Assembly: GCA_965222175.1 (NCBI GenBank)
Contig: OZ244938.1
Span: forward strand, 2,232,001-2,296,000
Reading direction: 5' to 3'
Source of the DNA: NORP240 sp965222175
GTDB taxonomy: Bacteria; Pseudomonadota; Gammaproteobacteria; Pseudomonadales; Pseudohongiellaceae
Length of the DNA: 64,000 nucleotides
The position numbers and the translations under genes are program-made. Positions 34,551 to 44,056 of the stretch are shown one piece after another (the stretch's first letter is position 1; the number at the start of each line of letters is the position of its first letter). The notes under the pieces were generated by a model, which was given only the letters and a program-made list of their open reading frames with translations, was not told the DNA's origin and made no database searches.

Positions 34551-35250
34551 CCCGCAGCAGCAGCCTGCGATCCATTACCGATGCCAGCTCCTCGTCATGG
34601 GTGACAACGATAAAGCTGGTGGCCAGGCTCCGGTTCAATTCCTGCATCAGGTTCTGCACTTCCCGGGCCGTGTGCCGATCGAGATTGCCGGTGGGCTCAT
34701 CCAGCAGCACGCAACGGGGGTCCGTCACCAGTGCCCGGGCAATGGCCACGCGCTGCCGCTCTCCACCGGAGAGTTCGCCGGGTTTATGATCGAGCCGCTT
34801 ACCAAGCCCCACCTTGCCCAGCATTTCCGCCGCCCTGGTCCCTGCCGAACGGATGTCGACACCGGCTATTAAAAGGGGCATGGCGACGTTCTCCAGGGCA
34901 GTGAATTCACCCAGCAGATGATGGAACTGGTAGACAAACCCGAGGTAGCGATTGCGCAGCCGGCCACGCTCCGCCTCGTTGAGGGATGCGGCATCCTTGC
35001 CGGCCACGATCACTTCCCCTGCCGTGGGCCTGTCCAGTCCGCCCAGCAGATTCAACAGCGTAGTTTTACCGGAGCCGGAGCTGCCGACAATCGCCAGCCT
35101 TTCCCCCGGCAGCACCTGCAGGTTGATATCCCGCAGCACCTCCACTTCACGGGGACCTTCGGTGTAGACTTTCTGCAGGTGCCGGCACTGCAGAACCGGT
35201 TCCAGGGAACCCCCCTTCCCCGCGGACGAAAGCTGGTCTGCCGGCATCAT
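34525..35250 (-). CDS. lolD: Lipoprotein-releasing system ATP-binding protein LolD
   Basis: This 241-residue cytoplasmic ATPase powers the LolCDE complex. It has Walker A IVGSSGSGKTTLL, a Q-loop in FVYQFHHLLGEF, the signature LSGGERQRVAIARAL, Walker B CVLLDEPTGNLD and the H-loop VTHD. FHHLLGEFTALENV matches the LolD-type loop that contacts the LolC/LolE coupling helix. It is separated from lolC by one base and overlaps lolE, so the three subunits are made from one message in the order C, D, E. Confidence 0.96.
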   Translation of the reverse strand: MMPADQLSSAGKGGSLEPVLQCRHLQKVYTEGPREVEVLRDINLQVLPGERLAIVGSSGSGKTTLLNLLGGLDRPTAGEVIVAGKDAASLNEAERGRLRNRYLGFVYQFHHLLGEFTALENVAMPLLIAGVDIRSAGTRAAEMLGKVGLGKRLDHKPGELSGGERQRVAIARALVTDPRCVLLDEPTGNLDRHTAREVQNLMQELNRSLATSFIVVTHDEELASVMDRRLLLRDGELHDEA

Positions 35251-35251
35251 G

Positions 35252-36487
35252 CTATTCGTACCTCAGGACGGCGGCGGGCTGGACCCTGGCTGCCCGATAG
35301 GCCGGGTAGAGAGTCGCCAGGAAACTGATGACCAGGGCGGCTGCCGCGATGACCGCAACATCGGCCCAGATGAGCTCGGCCCGCAGGTAGGAAATCATGA
35401 ACAGTCGCTCCGGTGCCAGCAGCTGGTTGATAAAATTTTCAAAAGCGCTGCTGATAGCCGTCAGGTTCACGGTGATCAACACGCCGAACACGGTACCCAG
35501 CACCACGCCCAGCAAGCCCGCCAGGCTGCCCTGCACGATGAATATACCCATGATGGCGGATTTGCCGGCACCCATGGTACGTAGAATGGCTATATCCGCA
35601 CTCTTGTCTGCCACCACCATCACCAGCGTGGAAACGATATTGACGGCGCCGATAAGCACGATCATCAGCAACATGAACCCGGTGAGCATCTTTTCCATGC
35701 GCAAGGCGTCGAACAGCGTTCGCTGGCTCTCGTTCCACGGCACGATGGTCAGACTGTCGCGATCGACGACGCCGGACAACGCCCGGCGGGCGATGCGGTC
35801 CGCAGCGAACACGTCGGTGACCCGCAGGCGCAGCTGCAGCGGTTGTTCCGGAAACAGCTCCCGCGCCTGGTCGAGACTGATCAGCGCCACGCTGTCATTG
35901 CCATAAAATCCGAAGTCGGTGGCACCGAGCACGGTGAAGCCCCTGGCGTCATCCAGGGATCGTCCCAGCAGGCTGCGCAGCGGAGTGACGCTGGCAGTCT
36001 GCTCATCGAAAATCCGCAGTTCCCTGGCCAGTCGCGTACCCAGAATCATGCCGTTGGTGCTGGCACCGAGACCTGTCACCAGGTCCCGCAGATTTTGACT
36101 CGGCTGGTCGATAACCGCCAGCTCTGCGGCCGGCGCTACGCCCCGCAGACTGACAAAGCGGTCCCGGCCCTGATGGCGGATCCAGGCTTCCCCGGCCAGA
36201 AACGGTGCCGCGGCAACAACCTCCGGATCCGCTTCGGCGATGCCGGCCAGTGCCTGCCAGTCCAGGGTCCCGCCGGGAATACCGATTACCACGTGGGGCA
36301 CCGACTTGAGGGTTTCACTGCGCATTACCGTGGTGGAGCCATTGATAACGGAAAGCACCACGATCATGGCCAGCACACCCAGGGTGATGCCCAGCATGGA
36401 AATAACCGATACAAAGGACACGAGAACATTGCGTTTGCGTGTGTGCGTGTAACGTAACCCTACAAACAGGGGTACCGGCTTGAACAT
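35252..36487 (-). CDS. lolC: Lipoprotein-releasing system permease LolC
   Basis: The protein has 411 residues and the same layout as LolE: an N-terminal helix (SVISMLGITLGVLAMIVVLSVINGS), a periplasmic domain, and three C-terminal helices (LTGFMLLMIVLIGAVNIVSTLVMVV, LAGLLGVVLGTVFGVLITV, ADVAVIAAAALVISFLATLYPAYRAA). It begins FVGLRYTHTRKRNVLVSF, typical of LolC. As the first gene of lolCDE its promoter should lie in the 55 bases before it or upstream of the recombinase-like gene on the same strand. In Lol systems LolC binds the periplasmic carrier LolA. Confidence 0.94.
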   Translation of the reverse strand: MFKPVPLFVGLRYTHTRKRNVLVSFVSVISMLGITLGVLAMIVVLSVINGSTTVMRSETLKSVPHVVIGIPGGTLDWQALAGIAEADPEVVAAAPFLAGEAWIRHQGRDRFVSLRGVAPAAELAVIDQPSQNLRDLVTGLGASTNGMILGTRLARELRIFDEQTASVTPLRSLLGRSLDDARGFTVLGATDFGFYGNDSVALISLDQARELFPEQPLQLRLRVTDVFAADRIARRALSGVVDRDSLTIVPWNESQRTLFDALRMEKMLTGFMLLMIVLIGAVNIVSTLVMVVADKSADIAILRTMGAGKSAIMGIFIVQGSLAGLLGVVLGTVFGVLITVNLTAISSAFENFINQLLAPERLFMISYLRAELIWADVAVIAAAALVISFLATLYPAYRAARVQPAAVLRYE

Positions 36488-36542
36488 GGCAGGAGCCCCG
36501 ATCAGCGATTAGTGGTGGCGACAGGTGAATTCGTTGTACCGG

Positions 36543-37217
36543 TCAGTGCCCGTGCCTTTGCAACAGGCGTTGAACTGTCTTGAAACTGACCGGTACGACC
36601 GGCGTGCTGACTTCCTTGGAAATCGCCCGCAATGACATGCCTTCCTGCTTAAGCTGCACGATTCGCCTCAGTACCCGCTGCTCCATGGGGTTTTCGATCA
36701 GGCGGCCGTTTTCATGAATCATATAGCCAAACGGCCTGCTGCCGCCCAGGTAACGCCCCTTGGAACGCTGCTTCTGTTTGACCTGCTTGATGCGCTCCAC
36801 GGAACGTCGCTTTTCCAGCCCGGAAAACATCCGCGCCACCCGCTCGAAATTCACCATGAAGTCGGCGTCGGTGATAGCACCCCCCAGTTGCGCAATATGC
36901 AGGGACACACCCAGACGGTTCAATTTGCCAATAGTGGTCACGGCGTCCTGGCAGGAACTGAACAGTCGTTCGAGGTCGCTGGACACGATCACGTCACCGA
37001 TCTCCACGAAGTTCAGCAGCCGTGACCCTGACTCCCGCTGGCCGAAATCCACATTCCAGGCAACGTCAAGATCACGCAGGTTTTCCGTAACAAACCATTG
37101 CTGGCGCAGGCAATAGGTCCTGATAGCCAGCATTTCGCGTTCCATGAGCTGTTCCAGTATTCGCGGGTCTTCACCCTTCTCCAGTTCGGAGAACCTGCAA
37201 TAGGTGTATATTGTCAT
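36543..37217 (-). CDS. Serine-recombinase-like protein with altered active site
   Basis: From ATG 37217 the protein has 224 residues. The N-terminal domain begins IYTYCRFSELE, keeping the Arg and catalytic Ser of resolvases. It continues with SSDLERLFSS at the place of the conserved D-R-x-x-R motif, where only the first Arg remains (the Asp is Glu and the second Arg is Ser). The C-terminal part (RYLGGSRPFGYMIHENG, EGMSLRAISKEV, SFKTVQRLLQRHGH) matches the DNA-binding end of resolvases. It lies 55 bases upstream of lolC on the same strand with no inverted repeats or other mobile genes nearby. It may have been kept as a DNA-binding regulator; recombinase activity is doubtful. Confidence 0.75.
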   Translation of the reverse strand: MTIYTYCRFSELEKGEDPRILEQLMEREMLAIRTYCLRQQWFVTENLRDLDVAWNVDFGQRESGSRLLNFVEIGDVIVSSDLERLFSSCQDAVTTIGKLNRLGVSLHIAQLGGAITDADFMVNFERVARMFSGLEKRRSVERIKQVKQKQRSKGRYLGGSRPFGYMIHENGRLIENPMEQRVLRRIVQLKQEGMSLRAISKEVSTPVVPVSFKTVQRLLQRHGH

Positions 37218-37262
37218 GTAGCCACATCCGGTGTCGGCTGCTGTTGGCGTTGGAGACAGCAA

Positions 37263-38934
37263 CTCGTTGTTTTTAGTAGGGTTAAACTACCGGGATCCGG
37301 GGTGCAATTCAGCATCCGGCGCATTGTGTCGCCGCCCTGGCGAAGCCACGGGGTAGGCGGATTTTAAACGGATACAAAATTCAGAATCAAGCTGCATGCC
37401 GAATCCCGGGGCTGACAGCCGGGGCTTGATAAAAGCCCCGCATCCCCTTGTTTTATTTGTAATTTCAGCCCTATTCGCTATTGAGTTGACTGGCCACTGC
37501 TGCTATGCTTGCACGGTTGTGGATATTTCGGAGCCGGACAGCCTGGTTCCCTTGACTACAGCTTGTGCCGGCCGCAGACATGTTCCAGACCCACAATCGG
37601 TCCCGTCGGCCTGACCAATTGACTGATCGGCAACCCGCTGGATTCATCGTTTACCGGTTACCGGCATACAGCTGAACGCTGGCTGGATGATCAGGCAAAC
37701 CGTTGGCTGTTTAGCCAGCCAGGTAAGCTGAACAGGTGGACCGCCATGTTGATGGCTGCCGTGTTGAAGGATAGTCAGTACGCTGGATTGTCAGTCAGAC
37801 ACATTACAAACAACCAGTAAGTAATCAGGTAGAAAAGGTAAGAACACAGTAAGACAAAGAGTTAAGCAGAAAGGAATCAGGCAAGCAGAAAGTCAGAGCA
37901 GTCAGAAAAGGAAGGGAAACAGGAAAGAAGGGGTATAAAGAAAGAAGGGATGTAAAGAAAGAAATGATGTAAAAAAGCACGGATGTGAACAGGAAGTTAA
38001 AAAAGCTTTCTGACTGACAAATCAGACAAGTCAGACAAGATAGACAAGAGCACAGCGAAAAAGACAAAAGCGATAAAACGCGGAAACCGAAAAACAAGTA
38101 ACAGTTCGACGTCAGACCAGGGTGACCCGGCCTGATGCGAGGCAGACTGCGGAACCAGTCAGCGGTAAACCGGATACAGCATTCAGAACCCGTACGCCGC
38201 CCGCCCGCAACATGCGAACAGTATTCCTGCAACGGCAGTGTCTGGACCTCCAGAGGAAGCCGATCCAGGAAAAAGCGTAAATCTTACTTAAAATTGTCAC
38301 CTGCCAGGCAGGTGACAAGTTAACACAACCGGACGGATATCAGGCTTATCGACGCGACTGCAGAATCAGCCGAACTGACCACCGGGTAAAAGCGGGTGGC
38401 AGTGAGCGAACAGCAGGTTGCGACAGGTATCGGACGGACAGACAGGATAAACGGAAAGAACTGAAAGCACGTAACAGATATTCTGGACATTAACGAACAC
38501 CGACAAACAATACAGCGACTGCATGCCGGCAATGTCCGGCGATCGGGCACCGGATCGGGCTTTTTGTAGCCCTGAAACCGGAAATCACGTGCACAACGTG
38601 ACCGCCAGGACGTAAAGAGCGGACTTGCTCTCCAGTCGTAATCACAGACCGATAACCGCACAATCCGTCGGTATCAGGTCTCCGTAACGCTGAATTATCG
38701 TCAGTGAGAGTCCAGGCAGTGTGATCGCCAAGTCGCGATCTGCAGGCCGCCGTTACCGTCGGCCGCACTGGCACCGTCGGCTACCTGCCGCCCTGCTCAC
38801 CTGCCCCGTCCTGCCATTTGTTACCGCAGCTGAACCGGCTCATTCCGCAGAGTGAAAGCAATTCACTCAACTTCCCGCTGTCCCGCCGTTGCTACCGTTC
38901 CCTGTTATCACAGTCCGGCACATATGGAACGTTA
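37263..38934 (+). promoter_or_regulatory. Long gene-free region with presumed rne promoter and leader
   Basis: About 1.7 kb holds no convincing gene. A promoter candidate is TTGAGT (37481-37486), 17 bases, TATGCT (37504-37509); it would give a leader of about 1.4 kb. A hairpin CGGGGCTT/AAGCCCCG (37420-37440) lies before it. From about 37820 to 38100 the plus strand is very rich in A and G, with imperfect repeats of about 17 bases (GATGTAAAGAAAGAA-like, 37931-37980) and repeated CAGACAAG near 38023-38050. E. coli RNase E controls its own mRNA through a structured leader about 360 nt long, so an autoregulatory leader is plausible. The promoter position and leader extent are inferences. Confidence 0.5.
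38294..38318 (+). other. Perfect stem-loop in the presumed rne leader
   Basis: Ten-base perfect arms TTGTCACCTG (38294-38303) and CAGGTGACAA (38309-38318) enclose the loop CCAGG. No T run follows on the plus strand, so it is not an intrinsic terminator for rne transcription. It could be the counterpart of the leader hairpins through which RNase E senses its own message. Confidence 0.45.
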
Positions 38935-38940
38935 ATGACT

Positions 38941-41900
38941 ATGAAAAGAATGTTAATCAACGCAACTCAGGAAGAGGAGCTGCGCGTTGCTCTCGTTGAC
39001 GGACAACGCCTTTATGATCTCGATATCGAGAACCGCACCAGGATCCAGAAAAAGGCAAATATTTACAAGGGCAAAATAACCCGTGTGGAACCCAGCCTGG
39101 AAGCTGCTTTCGTCGACTTCGGCGCCGAACGCCACGGCTTTCTGCCGCTGAAGGAAATTTCCGAGGAGTACCATGCCAAGCCTGCGGTAATCAAGGGTAA
39201 CCGGACGCCGGTGCGGGAGTTGATTCCCGAGGGTACCGAAGTGGTAGTCCAGGTGGAAAAGGAGGAACGGGGCAACAAGGGAGCCGCGCTAACCACCTAT
39301 GTCAGCCTGGCCGGTCGCTACCTGGTACTCATGCCCAATAATCCCAAGGCCGGTGGCATATCACGGCGCATCGAAGGGGATGAACGCAACGAGATTCGCG
39401 AATCCCTGCGAAACCTGAACATTCCCGACGGCATGGGTCTCATTGTGCGCACCGCCGGTGTCGGCAAGGAACAGGAAGAGCTGCAATGGGACCTGGATTA
39501 CCTGCTGGCACTGTGGAAGTCCATTCAGGAAGCCTCGGCAGACAAGCCCGCCCCGTTTCTTATCTACGCCGAAAGCAATGTCATCATCCGGACCATCCGT
39601 GACTACCTGCGCCGCGATATCGGTGAAGTCCTGCTGGACACCACGGAAGCGTATGAGCAGGCCATCACGTTTATCCGACAGGTCATGCCCCAGTACGAAA
39701 ATCGTATTAAGCTGTACGAGGACAATCTGCCCCTGTTCAACTACTACCAGATTGAGGCGCAGATCGAGAGTGCCTTCGAGCGGGAAGTCAAACTGCCCTC
39801 CGGCGGGTCCATCGTCATCGATCCCACCGAAGCGCTTATCTCCATCGACATCAACTCGTCGCGGGCAACCCGGGGAGCGGACATCGAGGAGACCGCGCTG
39901 AATACCAACCTGGAAGCCGCCGACGAGATTGCCCGGCAGCTGCGATTGCGAGACATGGGTGGCCTGGTGGTCATCGACTTTATCGACATGAGCTCCAATC
40001 GCAACCAGCGGGAAGTTGAAACCCGCATGCGCGAAGCGCTGGAGCGTGACCGCGCCCGGGTACAAATCGGTCGAATCTCCCGCTTCGGACTGCTGGAGAT
40101 GTCCCGTCAACGCCTGCGTCCCTCACTGGGTGAAACCAGCACCATAGTCTGCCCGCGCTGCAGCGGCCAGGGCACGATCCGTGATGTCGAATCGTTGTCA
40201 TTGTCCATCCTGCGCATTCTCCAGGAGGAGGCCAACAAGCAGAAGAGCCGGGAGGTCAAGGCCATAGTCCCGCTGGTGGTCAGTTCCTACCTGCTCAATG
40301 AGAAACGGTCCGTGGTCGCCGCCATTGAAGCACAGAGCAATACCCGGATCGTCATTGAACCGAATTCGGAACTGGAAACGCCCCACTACGAAATAACCGG
40401 TGTCAATCAGAAAGCACAGGCCTACGAAGTGGAATCGGTATCCGAGTCCGATGTTCCCGTTGTGTCTTCCAAGGTCGACAAGGTGGAACAGCCGGCAGTA
40501 CAAGCACCTACCATCACCAGTGCGCCGGTACGCCCGGCCACCAGGGAACCTGTCAAAAAAGGATTTTTCGCCCGCCTGTTTGGTTTAGGCAGTGCTGACG
40601 ACCAGGACGGCGAAGCCGGGAAAGAATCCACAGCCAATCGCGGCAAGAGCGAACCAGGTGACAGGAAACAGGAGAAATCCAGGAGCAGAGACAGTTCCCG
40701 CCAGGCGAACAAAGGCGGTGGACGTGGTCGTGGTCGAAGCGGCGCTTCGCGAACCGACGATGACTCCCGGTCCAATGACAGGAAAGCCGGCGGCAGCCGT
40801 ACCGAGCAGAGCAAGGAGCAGGGCAAAGATCAGGGTAAAGGCCAGAAACGCAGATCAGGTGGTCGACGTGAGGACGCCAGGGGCGGTCGAGGTCGCGATG
40901 ACCAGAACCGCGGCAGGCGCGATCAGGCTACCGAACAGGGCGCCGACCAGAAAACCGAACAACAGAAGGACCGATCCCGGCAGAAAGACAAGGAGCGTCT
41001 CGACGAACCACGCAGCAGCGCGTCCGACAGCTCACAGGAGCGTGACGACAACAACGAACGCCGCGGTACCCGTCGTCGTCCCGGCGGCAAGCGACCGCGC
41101 AATTCTTCTCCCCGAAAACGCGGACCGAAACCGGAACAGAATACGTCCGAAGCAGATGCTCAACGCACTTCCGGACAGGAGCAATCCGCTGACTCCGGGA
41201 AGACTGCCGTCGACTCCACCGCCAAGGTGGTGGAACTGGACAGCAGAAAGGCCGACCGCGAAGCGGGCAGCAGCACCGACACCAGGGCCGCTGACCAGAA
41301 TGGTGCCAGAGGAAGCAGCGAATCAAGGAATGACGCTGACCGCGGTGATACCGGCGGGAGGACTCAAGCGGACTCGTCGGCCCAACCCGAGGCCCCGGCA
41401 CCGTCCTCCGACGCAGGACAGGCTGCCCCGACAAGCGGTAACAACGATGAAAAAACGGTACTGCTGACACCCCGGAAAGAGGCCAGCGCGCCTTCGGCTG
41501 CCAATGAAACCGACAACGGTACGGCAGCAACAGAAGCGGATGCCGGACAGTCGTCGGCAAAGACTTCTACGCCACGGAAACCGCCGCAGGACAGTGAGCG
41601 AGTGGATGATGAAAACTTCAATGCCGCGGTGAACGACGCCCTGGACCCGGAACGAAAAAACACCAGGAGCGGCAGGCCCCGTAAACCCAGGAACGGTAGC
41701 ACCAGAAATAAGAATGCGCCTGAAAAGACCGCCGCGGAAACCGCGGATTCAAGTTCATCGGCGGCCCGGCCGGCTGCCGCCAGGGAATCCGGCCCGGCCC
41801 CGGCCAAACCCGCTGGCGACAAAGAGCCGGCAAAGCCGTCCAGTTCAGCGGCGGCACCGGCATCAGCACCGGCGGGACGAGCACCCAACGATCCCCGGGA

Positions 41901-41952
41901 AGTGCGTAAGCGACAGGTGATGGAGAAAAAGTCCCAGGGCCAGTCCGACTGA
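38941..41952 (+). CDS. rne: Ribonuclease E
   Basis: From ATG 38941 the protein has 1003 residues and begins MKRMLINATQEEELRVAL, almost as in E. coli. An ATG two codons earlier (38935) is better spaced from GGAAC and is possible. It is the endonuclease that starts most mRNA decay and matures rRNA and tRNA. The N-terminal half has the S1 domain (KANIYKGKITRVEPSLEAAF), the DNase I-like catalytic Asp residues in LISIDINSS and VVIDFIDM, and the zinc link CPRCSGQG that holds the tetramer. From about residue 530 it is low-complexity, rich in Arg, Gly, Ser and Glu, with runs such as GGGRGRGRSG. This is the unstructured scaffold that binds RNA and degradosome partners, and it is poorly conserved. Confidence 0.98.
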   Translation: MKRMLINATQEEELRVALVDGQRLYDLDIENRTRIQKKANIYKGKITRVEPSLEAAFVDFGAERHGFLPLKEISEEYHAKPAVIKGNRTPVRELIPEGTEVVVQVEKEERGNKGAALTTYVSLAGRYLVLMPNNPKAGGISRRIEGDERNEIRESLRNLNIPDGMGLIVRTAGVGKEQEELQWDLDYLLALWKSIQEASADKPAPFLIYAESNVIIRTIRDYLRRDIGEVLLDTTEAYEQAITFIRQVMPQYENRIKLYEDNLPLFNYYQIEAQIESAFEREVKLPSGGSIVIDPTEALISIDINSSRATRGADIEETALNTNLEAADEIARQLRLRDMGGLVVIDFIDMSSNRNQREVETRMREALERDRARVQIGRISRFGLLEMSRQRLRPSLGETSTIVCPRCSGQGTIRDVESLSLSILRILQEEANKQKSREVKAIVPLVVSSYLLNEKRSVVAAIEAQSNTRIVIEPNSELETPHYEITGVNQKAQAYEVESVSESDVPVVSSKVDKVEQPAVQAPTITSAPVRPATREPVKKGFFARLFGLGSADDQDGEAGKESTANRGKSEPGDRKQEKSRSRDSSRQANKGGGRGRGRSGASRTDDDSRSNDRKAGGSRTEQSKEQGKDQGKGQKRRSGGRREDARGGRGRDDQNRGRRDQATEQGADQKTEQQKDRSRQKDKERLDEPRSSASDSSQERDDNNERRGTRRRPGGKRPRNSSPRKRGPKPEQNTSEADAQRTSGQEQSADSGKTAVDSTAKVVELDSRKADREAGSSTDTRAADQNGARGSSESRNDADRGDTGGRTQADSSAQPEAPAPSSDAGQAAPTSGNNDEKTVLLTPRKEASAPSAANETDNGTAATEADAGQSSAKTSTPRKPPQDSERVDDENFNAAVNDALDPERKNTRSGRPRKPRNGSTRNKNAPEKTAAETADSSSSAARPAAARESGPAPAKPAGDKEPAKPSSSAAAPASAPAGRAPNDPREVRKRQVMEKKSQGQSD

Positions 41953-41985
41953 AGGCCATCAGCCCGGAGCTGACAAGCAACGAAC

Positions 41986-42019
41986 AAGGCCGCGGCGCTT
42001 GCTGCGCTGCGGCCTTTTC
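41986..42019 (+). terminator. Rho-independent terminator after rne
   Basis: Arms AAGGCCGCGGCGC (41986-41998) and GCGCTGCGGCCTT (42004-42016) pair with one G-T mismatch around TTGCT, followed by a short TTTTC run. It lies 34 bases past the rne stop. On the opposite strand AAGG precedes it, so it may also serve transcripts ending from the left. Confidence 0.85.
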
Positions 42020-42123
42020 AGGGAATCTCTGATTAGCGGGCTGCCAGTTGTGAGAGAGCTTCGCAGGTGTCTGCTGGAAACTCGCCTGAGAGCCAGAGTA
42101 TTTCCAGAATCAGACAGAAGTTC

Positions 42124-43050
42124 CTAAAGTTTGCTTTCCAGTTCAGGCAGGGCCTGGAACAGATCGGCCACCAGGCCGTAATCGGCAACCTGGAAAATCG
42201 GTGCCTCCTCGTCCTTGTTGATGGCCACGATTACTTTCGAATCCTTCATGCCCGCCAGGTGCTGGATAGCGCCGGAAATACCAACGGCGATGTACAGCTC
42301 CGGCGCCACTATCTTGCCGGTCTGTCCCACCTGCATATCGTTCGGTACAAAACCGGCGTCCACCGCTGCACGGGAAGCTCCAATGGCGGCACCAAGCTTG
42401 TCGGCAACCTTTTCAAGTAACGCGAAGTTCTCGCCATTCTGCATGCCACGCCCTCCGGAAATCACGATGGAGGCGGAGGTCAGTTCGGGACGCTCGGAGG
42501 CCGACAGCTCCTCGCCGACAAACTTCGCCAGGTCCTGGGCGCCCACAGTGTCGATACTTTCGATGGATGCACTGCCGCCGCTTGCCGCTTCGTCAAACGC
42601 CGTCGTGCGCACGGTAATCACCTTGATTGTATCCTCCGACTGCACCGTGGCAATGGCATTACCGGCGTAGATAGGCCGGACGAACGTATCGGCGGACTTG
42701 ATGGCGATAATATCGGAAACCTGGCCGACATCGAGCAGGGCCGCCGCCCGGGGCATAACGTTCTTGCCGGTGGTGGATGCGGCCGCCAGGATATGAGTAT
42801 AGTCTTTACCCACTTCCGCAATGACCGGCGCGACACTTTCCGCCAGCTGATGTTCATGGGCAGGATTGTCCGCCACCAATACCCTGGCCACGCCCGTGAT
42901 AGCGGCCGCCGCCTCGGCCACCGCCTGGCAACCGGCGCCCACCACCAGCATGTCCACCGCGTCAGCATGCTGCAGGGCCGCGGTTACCGCGCTGAGGGTA
43001 CCACCCCTGAGGGTTTCGTTGTCATGTTCCGCTACCACCAATACTTTCAT
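42124..43050 (-). CDS. etfA: Electron transfer flavoprotein alpha subunit
   Basis: From ATG 43050, which has GAGGGG at good spacing, the protein has 308 residues. It begins MKVLVVAEHDNETLRGGTL, and its C-terminal FAD domain is clear: SGGRGMQNGENF, VGQTGKIVAPELYIAVGISGAIQHLAGM, and VAINKDEEAPIFQVADYGLV. ETF takes electrons from acyl-CoA and other dehydrogenases and passes them to the quinone pool through ETF-QO. The etfB gene lies directly upstream, ending 11 bases before this start, and the products form a 1:1 heterodimer. Dehydrogenase partners and ETF-QO are not in the window. Confidence 0.97.
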   Translation of the reverse strand: MKVLVVAEHDNETLRGGTLSAVTAALQHADAVDMLVVGAGCQAVAEAAAAITGVARVLVADNPAHEHQLAESVAPVIAEVGKDYTHILAAASTTGKNVMPRAAALLDVGQVSDIIAIKSADTFVRPIYAGNAIATVQSEDTIKVITVRTTAFDEAASGGSASIESIDTVGAQDLAKFVGEELSASERPELTSASIVISGGRGMQNGENFALLEKVADKLGAAIGASRAAVDAGFVPNDMQVGQTGKIVAPELYIAVGISGAIQHLAGMKDSKVIVAINKDEEAPIFQVADYGLVADLFQALPELESKL

Positions 43051-43061
43051 CGCCATGCCCC

Positions 43062-43811
43062 TCAAATCACCTTGGCTTCAGTTTTCAGTTTTTCGATCAA
43101 TTCATCCACGGACTCCACCTTGATGCCGGCGCTACGTTCCGGGGGCGGTTCCACGCTGAGGGTTTTGATACGATTTTCGATGCTGACCCCCAGGTCGGAG
43201 GGTGACATTGTGTCCATGGTCTTTTTCTTCGCCTTCATGATATTGGGCAGCGAGGCATAGCGTGGCTCATTCAGGCGCAAATCGGTGGTCACAATCGCCG
43301 GCAGCTTAAGTTCCACGGTCTGCTCACCGCCGTCCACCTCCCTGGTAACGGTAATACTGCCCTCACCCGGTTCGGCCTTGCAGGCGAACGTGCCCTGGGG
43401 CATACCGGTAAGGGCTCCCAGCATCTGTCCGACCTGGTTGTTGTCGGTGTCGATGGATTGTTTACCGAGTATGACCAGGTCGATACCTTCTTTCTCGACG
43501 ATCGCCTTGAGAATCCGGGCCACGCCCAGGGGCTGGGCTTCCTCGTCGGTTTCCACCAGGATACCCCGGTCTGCCCCCAGGGCCAGGGCCGTGCGAATCT
43601 GTTCCTGGGAAGCCTTGGTGCCGATGGAGACGGCGATCACCTCGTCAGCCTTGCCCTGTTCTTTCAGCCGGATGGCTTCTTCCACGGCTATTTCGCAGAA
43701 CGGATTGATTGCCATCTTGGCATTGGCCAATTCGACGCCACTGCGATCCGATTTCACCCGGACTTTCACGTAGGCGTCCACGACACGCTTGACTGCCACA
43801 AGAATCTTCAT
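43062..43811 (-). CDS. etfB: Electron transfer flavoprotein beta subunit
   Basis: The 249-residue protein starts MKILVAVKRVVDAYVKVRVK and carries the AMP-binding loop region around VILGKQSIDTDNNQVGQMLGALTG, followed by the family signature near LKLPAIVTTDLRLNEPRYASLPNIMKAKKK. That last helix holds the lysines recognised by partner dehydrogenases (the recognition loop). It is the first gene of etfBA. Its upstream region contains four 11-base-phased A-tracts, described separately, which may bend DNA at the promoter. Confidence 0.97.
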   Translation of the reverse strand: MKILVAVKRVVDAYVKVRVKSDRSGVELANAKMAINPFCEIAVEEAIRLKEQGKADEVIAVSIGTKASQEQIRTALALGADRGILVETDEEAQPLGVARILKAIVEKEGIDLVILGKQSIDTDNNQVGQMLGALTGMPQGTFACKAEPGEGSITVTREVDGGEQTVELKLPAIVTTDLRLNEPRYASLPNIMKAKKKTMDTMSPSDLGVSIENRIKTLSVEPPPERSAGIKVESVDELIEKLKTEAKVI

Positions 43812-43950
43812 GGATTCTCCACTTGCTTACAGTTGAATTAAATGAACTGGTGACCTGCGGGAAATGCCTGGACTGCCGCGCTTTATCCCTGGCGCCGGCG
43901 GCTCCGCAGGCAGGCCCGACGACCGTTCCAGATATCAGCGCAAAAACCGG

Positions 43951-43997
43951 CTGATTAAAAGCTGATTAAAACCTGATTAAAACCTGATTAAAAAAAG
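43951..43997. repeat. Four phased CTGATTAAAA repeats upstream of etfB
   Basis: CTGATTAAAA begins at 43951, 43962, 43973 and 43984, an exact 11-base period, and the last copy runs into a longer A run. Read toward etfB these are phased T tracts 140-186 bases upstream of the start codon. A-tracts spaced at about one helical turn bend DNA. They may act as an upstream promoter element or as a site for a nucleoid protein, or may be slippage products. Confidence 0.7.
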
Positions 43998-44017
43998 GCG
44001 CCTAGTTTGCCGTTTTT
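43989..44017 (-). terminator. Possible terminator of the DUF1285 gene
   Basis: Read leftward, an A-rich stretch and GGC pair with GCC and a run of seven T around a short loop. It lies 40-68 bases past the stop at 44057. The GC stem is only three pairs, so this is weak. The T run overlaps the last phased repeat. Confidence 0.4.
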
Positions 44018-44056
44018 GCCAGATCAGGTCAACCAGCTTCCCGGCATCGCCACCCT

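Noticed and set aside
37486..37509. TTGACT at 37486 as the rne -35 box
   Set aside because: It is only 12 bases from TATGCT; TTGAGT at 37481 gives the proper 17-base spacing.
37825..38232. A 135-codon minus-strand frame rich in Leu, Phe and Ser in the rne upstream region
   Set aside because: Its hydrophobic look is simply the reverse complement of the purine-rich tract, and there is no ribosome-binding site or family match.
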